A stretch of DNA of 10,298 nucleotides from JAJYTL01 sp046705265 (GTDB taxonomy: Bacteria; Pseudomonadota; Alphaproteobacteria; Ferrovibrionales; Ferrovibrionaceae). The DNA lies in assembly GCA_046705265.1 (NCBI GenBank), contig JBJKQL010000054.1, forward strand, positions 1 to 10,298, written 5' to 3'. The notes below the pieces were generated by a model that was not told where the DNA came from, did not search any database, and was given only the letters and a program-made list of their open reading frames with translations. Positions 6,737 to 10,298 of this stretch are shown one piece after another; position 1 is the stretch's first letter; the number at the start of each line of letters is the position of its first letter. Position numbers and translations under genes: made by a program.

Positions 6737-8848
6737 TCATTCGTAGCGCAGCGCGTCGATCGGATTGAGGCTTGCAGCTTTGCGAGCCGGATAAAAGCCG
6801 AAGAAGACCCCGACCGCGGCGGCAAAGGCAAACCCGCCAAAGATTGCGGTCAGCGAGACCGGTGCCGGCCACCCGAACACGATCGGGACTGCCGAGGAAA
6901 ATGCGACGCCCATCAGAATCCCGGCAAAACCGCCGCTGACGCTGAGAAAGACCGCTTCCGCCAAAAACTGCAGCAATACGTGCAGCCGTCGCGCGCCGAT
7001 CGCCATGCGCAGGCCGATTTCACGGGTGCGTTCGGTTACCGACACCAGCAGGATGTTCATGATGCCGATGCCGCCAACGAGTAGCGAAATAGATGCGACG
7101 GCGGCGAGCAGAATTCCCATGATCCGGCTGCTGCTCTTGGCGGTCTCCACGAACTGACTCAGGTTGCGCACTGAGAAGTCGTTGGGCTGCCCAGCTCGGA
7201 TGCGATGGCGGCGTACCAGTATCTCCGTCGCCGCGTCAATCGCCGCTGGTACCTGCGCCTGCCCTACCGCCTGCAAGTAGATCTGATTCACATAGCCCGC
7301 CAGCCGCGCTTGTAGATTATAGGGGTTGGGCGGCGGCAGGTAGGGCCAGTTGAGCGGAACCTGCTGCTGGATCGGTGCGGCGACACCCAAGACCCTCCGT
7401 TCGGCAGTCGTGAACGGGATCATGATCAAATCGTCCTGATCCTGACCGAAGGGCGACTGACCCTTGGGTGCGAGAACCCCTATAACGCGAAGCGGCACAC
7501 CTTTCAGCTGAATTGAAGCGCCGACGGGATTCTCGTCGACCCCAAAGAGCTGACGGTAGACCGTCTCGCCGATGACGGCAACGAGTGCCGCCTTGCGCAC
7601 GTCGCCTGCCGTAATTCCCCTGCCGGCAGCGATGCCCCAATTAGTGATCGACGCGTAGCTCGCGCTGACGCCCTGAATGCTCGTCGTCCAGTTCTGATCG
7701 CCAAATTCCGCCTGCCCTTGCTGACGGATGAGATAGCCGACCCTGGCGACGGCGGGGTCCTCGCGTTGAATTGCCTGCGCGTCGGCTACCGTGAGCGTGC
7801 TGGCGCTGCCGAAGCCGCCTCGCACACCACCTGTCGTAACCGAACCAGGCAGAATCACGACGACGTTGGTGCCGAGCCGTTCGATCTGTTTGCGCACCGC
7901 CTCGCTCGCACCATCGCCTATCGCCACCATTACGATCAGTGCGGCGACGCCGATGAAAACGCCGAGCATGGTCAGGGCCGCGCGCATTTTATTCCGCCCG
8001 ATCGCTTGCGCCGCCGCCCCGACGACCATCGAACCGAAAGCAAGTATCCCGCTGGTGCGCGGCGGCATGGCGGGCCTGTGGGCGGCAGCCGGCGCTCCGG
8101 GACGCGGCATCGGCGCTTTCTGCCTCCCTGCCCGATCGTCCGAGAGAATCGCACCGTCGCGCATCGTCACGATGCGGTCGGCATACGCCGCGATGTCAGA
8201 TTCGTGGGTCACGAGGATGATCGTCACGCCTTGTCTGCGATTGAGCGAAACCAGCGTCTCCATGATCTCGTGAGAGGTCTTCGTGTCGAGATTGCCGGTC
8301 GGCTCATCGGCGAGGAGCAGGCGCGGCGCGTTGATCAGCGCGCGGGCAATCGCTACGCGCTGCTGTTGACCTCCCGAGAGCTGACCGGGGGTATTGCGCT
8401 CGCGATCGCCAAGGCCGAGAAGGCGCAGCACCTGCCGCGCCCGCTCCAGGCGCTCGGCACGGCCCACCGGCCCGGCGGCAGCGTAGTAGAGTGGAAGCCC
8501 GACATTCTCAATCGCACTCGTGCGCGCCAGCAGGTTGAAGCTCTGGAAGACGAAACCCAAACGTTCGCTGCGAATGCGAGCGAGAGCTGGTTCCTCGAGC
8601 GCCGCGATATCAACGCCCTCGAAATAATAATGTCCGGTAGTCGGTCGGTCGAGGCAACCCAGGATATTCATCAACGTCGATTTCCCCGAACCCGAGGCAC
8701 CCATGATGGCAACGAATTCACCCGAATGAACGGTAAGGTTAACCCCGCGCAGCGCTTGCACTACGACCCCTTCGCCGAGCGCGAAGGCACGAACCACGTT
8801 TACGATCTCAATCACTGGTTCGGTAATAGTTGGGTCTTGGCGCAGCAT
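6737..8848 (-). CDS. macB: MacB-type ABC transporter, fused ATPase and permease
   Basis: Inner-membrane motor of a MacA-MacB-TolC type efflux system, which pushes macrolides, lipopeptides, haem precursors or toxins from the periplasm out through an outer-membrane channel; the substrate is not readable here. 703 residues (E. coli 648). ATPase domain about 12-235: Walker A GASGSGKS (50-57), Q-loop Gln102, signature LSGGQQQ (157-163), Walker B LLLADE (177-182), switch His215. A Pro/Ala-rich linker (about 245-265) leads to the first membrane helix (about 288-311), a large periplasmic domain and three C-terminal helices in FtsX style, ending NPIDALRYE. The extra length includes a Pro-rich segment after RRVLGVAAP (QQQVPLNWPYLPPPNPYN) in the periplasmic domain. 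ATG 8848 starts 9 bases after the macA stop, with GAGGT overlapping that stop, so translation is probably coupled. No tolC-like gene is present. Confidence 0.93.
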   Translation of the reverse strand: MLRQDPTITEPVIEIVNVVRAFALGEGVVVQALRGVNLTVHSGEFVAIMGASGSGKSTLMNILGCLDRPTTGHYYFEGVDIAALEEPALARIRSERLGFVFQSFNLLARTSAIENVGLPLYYAAAGPVGRAERLERARQVLRLLGLGDRERNTPGQLSGGQQQRVAIARALINAPRLLLADEPTGNLDTKTSHEIMETLVSLNRRQGVTIILVTHESDIAAYADRIVTMRDGAILSDDRAGRQKAPMPRPGAPAAAHRPAMPPRTSGILAFGSMVVGAAAQAIGRNKMRAALTMLGVFIGVAALIVMVAIGDGASEAVRKQIERLGTNVVVILPGSVTTGGVRGGFGSASTLTVADAQAIQREDPAVARVGYLIRQQGQAEFGDQNWTTSIQGVSASYASITNWGIAAGRGITAGDVRKAALVAVIGETVYRQLFGVDENPVGASIQLKGVPLRVIGVLAPKGQSPFGQDQDDLIMIPFTTAERRVLGVAAPIQQQVPLNWPYLPPPNPYNLQARLAGYVNQIYLQAVGQAQVPAAIDAATEILVRRHRIRAGQPNDFSVRNLSQFVETAKSSSRIMGILLAAVASISLLVGGIGIMNILLVSVTERTREIGLRMAIGARRLHVLLQFLAEAVFLSVSGGFAGILMGVAFSSAVPIVFGWPAPVSLTAIFGGFAFAAAVGVFFGFYPARKAASLNPIDALRYE

Positions 8849-8857
8849 CGCGTTACC

Positions 8858-10069
8858 TCAGAAGCGCGGCCGCGACAGCCCCGATGCACCGCTCGGCTGC
8901 CCGCGACTTTCGCCTGTGATGACACGGTCGGTTGGTCGGAAATCTCCCTTCACGATTTCCGTGACGTTGCCGTCGTCGAGGCCGGGCACAACGGACAGTT
9001 CGACTGGCTTGCCGTCGCGCAGCACCCAAACGATTCCCTGTCCGCCGGCAGGTACAGCCGGCTTTGCTCCGGCTAGGCCACCGGGCGCAAAGCGCAGTGC
9101 CTGGTCGGGGACGTAGAGCACGTCCTTTTTCTGATCGACGACGATTTGCGTCGATGCGGTCATCCCCGGCATCAAAGCGAGATCAGCGTTGTCGACTGCA
9201 ACCACGACATCATACGTAACGACATTCTGGACCGATTGCGGCGACAGGCGGACTTGTGCGACGGCGCCCTTGAACGTGCGACTCGGATACGCATCCACGG
9301 CAAAGGTCGCCTTGTCGCCGACCTTGATACCACCGACGTCGCTTTCGCTGATGTTCGTGTCGACCTGCATCTTCTTCAGGTCGGCGGCGATTAGGAACAG
9401 CGTCGGGGTCTGAAAGCTTGCGGCGACGGTTTGACCCTGGGTAATGTTACGAGAGACGACCGTGCCGTTCACCGGCGCAACTATATTGGTGTATCCGAGA
9501 TTGAGCTTTGCGCCTTCTACCAGCCCTTCATCAAGTCTCACCGTTCCTTCGTCTTGCTGAACGATATAGGCTTGGTCTTCGGCTTGCTGGCGCGCGATCG
9601 AATTCTGGGCTGCTAGTTTCTGATAGCGCGCTAGATTCATTCGATCTTTAGCAAGGATCGCCTTATCGCGCATCAGTTGGCCGGTATATTGATTCAATAT
9701 CGCCTGGTAGGGGCGCGGGTCCACTTTGGCGCAGACCTGCCCGGCCTTCACGATCGTGTTGTAATCACAGGAAACCGATTGGATGACCCCTGATACATAG
9801 CTGCCGACGATGACCGTCAGGATCGGATTGACGGTGCCCGTCGCAGTGACGGTTTTGGTGACATCTCCACGCAACAGTGGCGAGGAAATATAATGTACCG
9901 GGGCGGGCACGGAGAGACGCCACCATGCCGTTGCAGCGATGAGAAGTATCGCTAAGATCGCAATGCTACTGACCAAAAGGCGCCGTTGACGGGGCCGACG
10001 ACGAGAACGATCCGCCGATGGGGGCGCTATCTGCCGGACGTTGGCCTTCAAATTAGTTTGATCGCTCAT
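8858..10069 (-). CDS. macA: MacA-type periplasmic adaptor (membrane fusion protein)
   Basis: Periplasmic adaptor that couples MacB to an outer-membrane channel; 403 residues (E. coli MacA is 371). Domain order: basic cytoplasmic tail with RSRRRPRQRR (22-31), one membrane anchor (about 32-50), beta-barrel/lipoyl start (SPLLRGDVTKTVTATGTVNP), and an alpha-hairpin coiled coil rich in Gln, Lys and Arg (about 115-185). The lipoyl return strand NIVAPVNGTVVSRNITQGQTV follows, then a beta-barrel (VDTNISESDVGGIKVGD) and a membrane-proximal domain with MPGMTASTQIVV. ATG 10069 is supported by GAGGA 10 bases upstream. It forms an operon with macB. Expression probably depends on the perfect FNR-type box 52 bases upstream. 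The N-terminal anchor has no lipobox, so it is a membrane-anchored adaptor and not a lipoprotein. Confidence 0.93.
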   Translation of the reverse strand: MSDQTNLKANVRQIAPPSADRSRRRPRQRRLLVSSIAILAILLIAATAWWRLSVPAPVHYISSPLLRGDVTKTVTATGTVNPILTVIVGSYVSGVIQSVSCDYNTIVKAGQVCAKVDPRPYQAILNQYTGQLMRDKAILAKDRMNLARYQKLAAQNSIARQQAEDQAYIVQQDEGTVRLDEGLVEGAKLNLGYTNIVAPVNGTVVSRNITQGQTVAASFQTPTLFLIAADLKKMQVDTNISESDVGGIKVGDKATFAVDAYPSRTFKGAVAQVRLSPQSVQNVVTYDVVVAVDNADLALMPGMTASTQIVVDQKKDVLYVPDQALRFAPGGLAGAKPAVPAGGQGIVWVLRDGKPVELSVVPGLDDGNVTEIVKGDFRPTDRVITGESRGQPSGASGLSRPRF

Positions 10070-10088
10070 CGGAACGAATCCTCGACCC

Positions 10089-10094
10089 TATTAA
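10089..10094 (-). promoter_or_regulatory. Candidate -10 element of the macAB promoter
   Basis: TTAATA on the minus strand, 25 bases before the macA ATG at the near edge. It is about 4 bases further from its FNR-type box than in the other two units with perfect boxes, so the activator would sit near -45 instead of -41.5. The assignment is tentative. Confidence 0.35.
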
Positions 10095-10121
10095 GGTTGG
10101 TGCAGATCGGCCGAAGGCGCC

Positions 10122-10135
10122 TTGATCCCAATCAA
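10122..10135 (-). promoter_or_regulatory. FNR/ANR/FixK-type box, perfect TTGAT-N4-ATCAA
   Basis: CTTGATcccaATCAAG is palindromic over six bases per arm and matches all ten consensus positions of the FNR family. It is 52 bases before the macA start codon and is the only strong regulatory motif in the macAB upstream region. Confidence 0.75.
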
Positions 10136-10298
10136 GCACAAGTTCATCTCTTCATCGCATCGCATCGGTACCCGTAATGGTTGCGAGTTTCCCCTATCAT
10201 TCTTTTGCCCTCCACTGCACCTATGGCGTTGGGAAATGACCGGAATGGGAGGCGGCTTCAATGGATCGGCGCAACACCTTCTAATGTGGCAGGATTGG
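10136..10298. other. Upstream region of macA to window end
   Basis: No gene can be assigned. The triplicated CATCG microrepeat (about 10152-10167) is notable. On the plus strand two overlapping frames (ATG near 10223 and near 10236) are open to the window edge, one of them Gly-rich, but neither has a clear ribosome binding site. A divergent gene running out of the window cannot be excluded. Confidence 0.3.

Noticed and set aside
7718..9076. 452-codon plus-strand open frame
   Set aside because: It is antisense to macB/macA, which have complete motifs and ribosome binding sites. The plus reading is Arg/His-rich with no family features, as expected of a GC-rich shadow frame.
10122..10167. Possible CRISPR-like or iteron repeats near CATCG triplication
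   Set aside because: Only a 5-base microrepeat in three copies; there is no spacer structure and no longer repeat unit.

Overview
The window looks like a chromosomal accessory stretch of a proteobacterium. It carries a TrxC-type zinc thioredoxin, a SulP/STAS anion permease, a MacA-MacB tripartite-efflux pair, a periplasmic c-type cytochrome and several TTGAT-N4-ATCAA boxes of the FNR/ANR/FixK type. An IS5-family transposase remnant whose C-terminus resembles copies I associate with Hyphomicrobiales (Bradyrhizobium/Rhodopseudomonas-like) leans the guess to Alphaproteobacteria. That placement is inference from family resemblance, not from a database search.

Layout: 1-1500 is mostly non-coding or decayed. 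The best feature there is a small membrane-protein gene on the minus strand (682-966) with a perfect GGAGGT ribosome binding site but an apparent frame disturbance. At 1548 a perfect FNR-type box precedes a small gene (1646-1969) for an exported, very acidic protein built of six 7-residue repeats, closed by a GC-rich hairpin. 2219-2433 (minus) is a broken IS5-family transposase C-terminus. It abuts a SulP permease (2539-4170, plus) whose start is uncertain. trxC (4407-4847, plus) follows, with a near-perfect FNR-type box in its leader. 4848-5413 has no assignable gene. A monohaem cytochrome c (5414-5824, minus) has its own perfect FNR-type box at 5886. 5900-6736 holds open but unrecognised minus-strand frames that look like gene debris. 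The right third is a macA-macB operon read leftward (10069 to 6737), with another perfect FNR-type box 52 bases before macA.

The unifying signal is regulatory. Three perfect and one 9-of-10 FNR-type boxes lie upstream of four otherwise unrelated transcription units: acidic repeat protein, thioredoxin, cytochrome c and MacAB. In two of them a -10-like hexamer lies at the distance expected for class II activation. The genes would then be members of one low-oxygen (or nitric-oxide) regulon. Redox repair (TrxC), electron transfer (cytochrome), envelope efflux (MacAB) and an unknown periplasmic acidic protein are plausible partners in that response. The regulator itself is not in the window.
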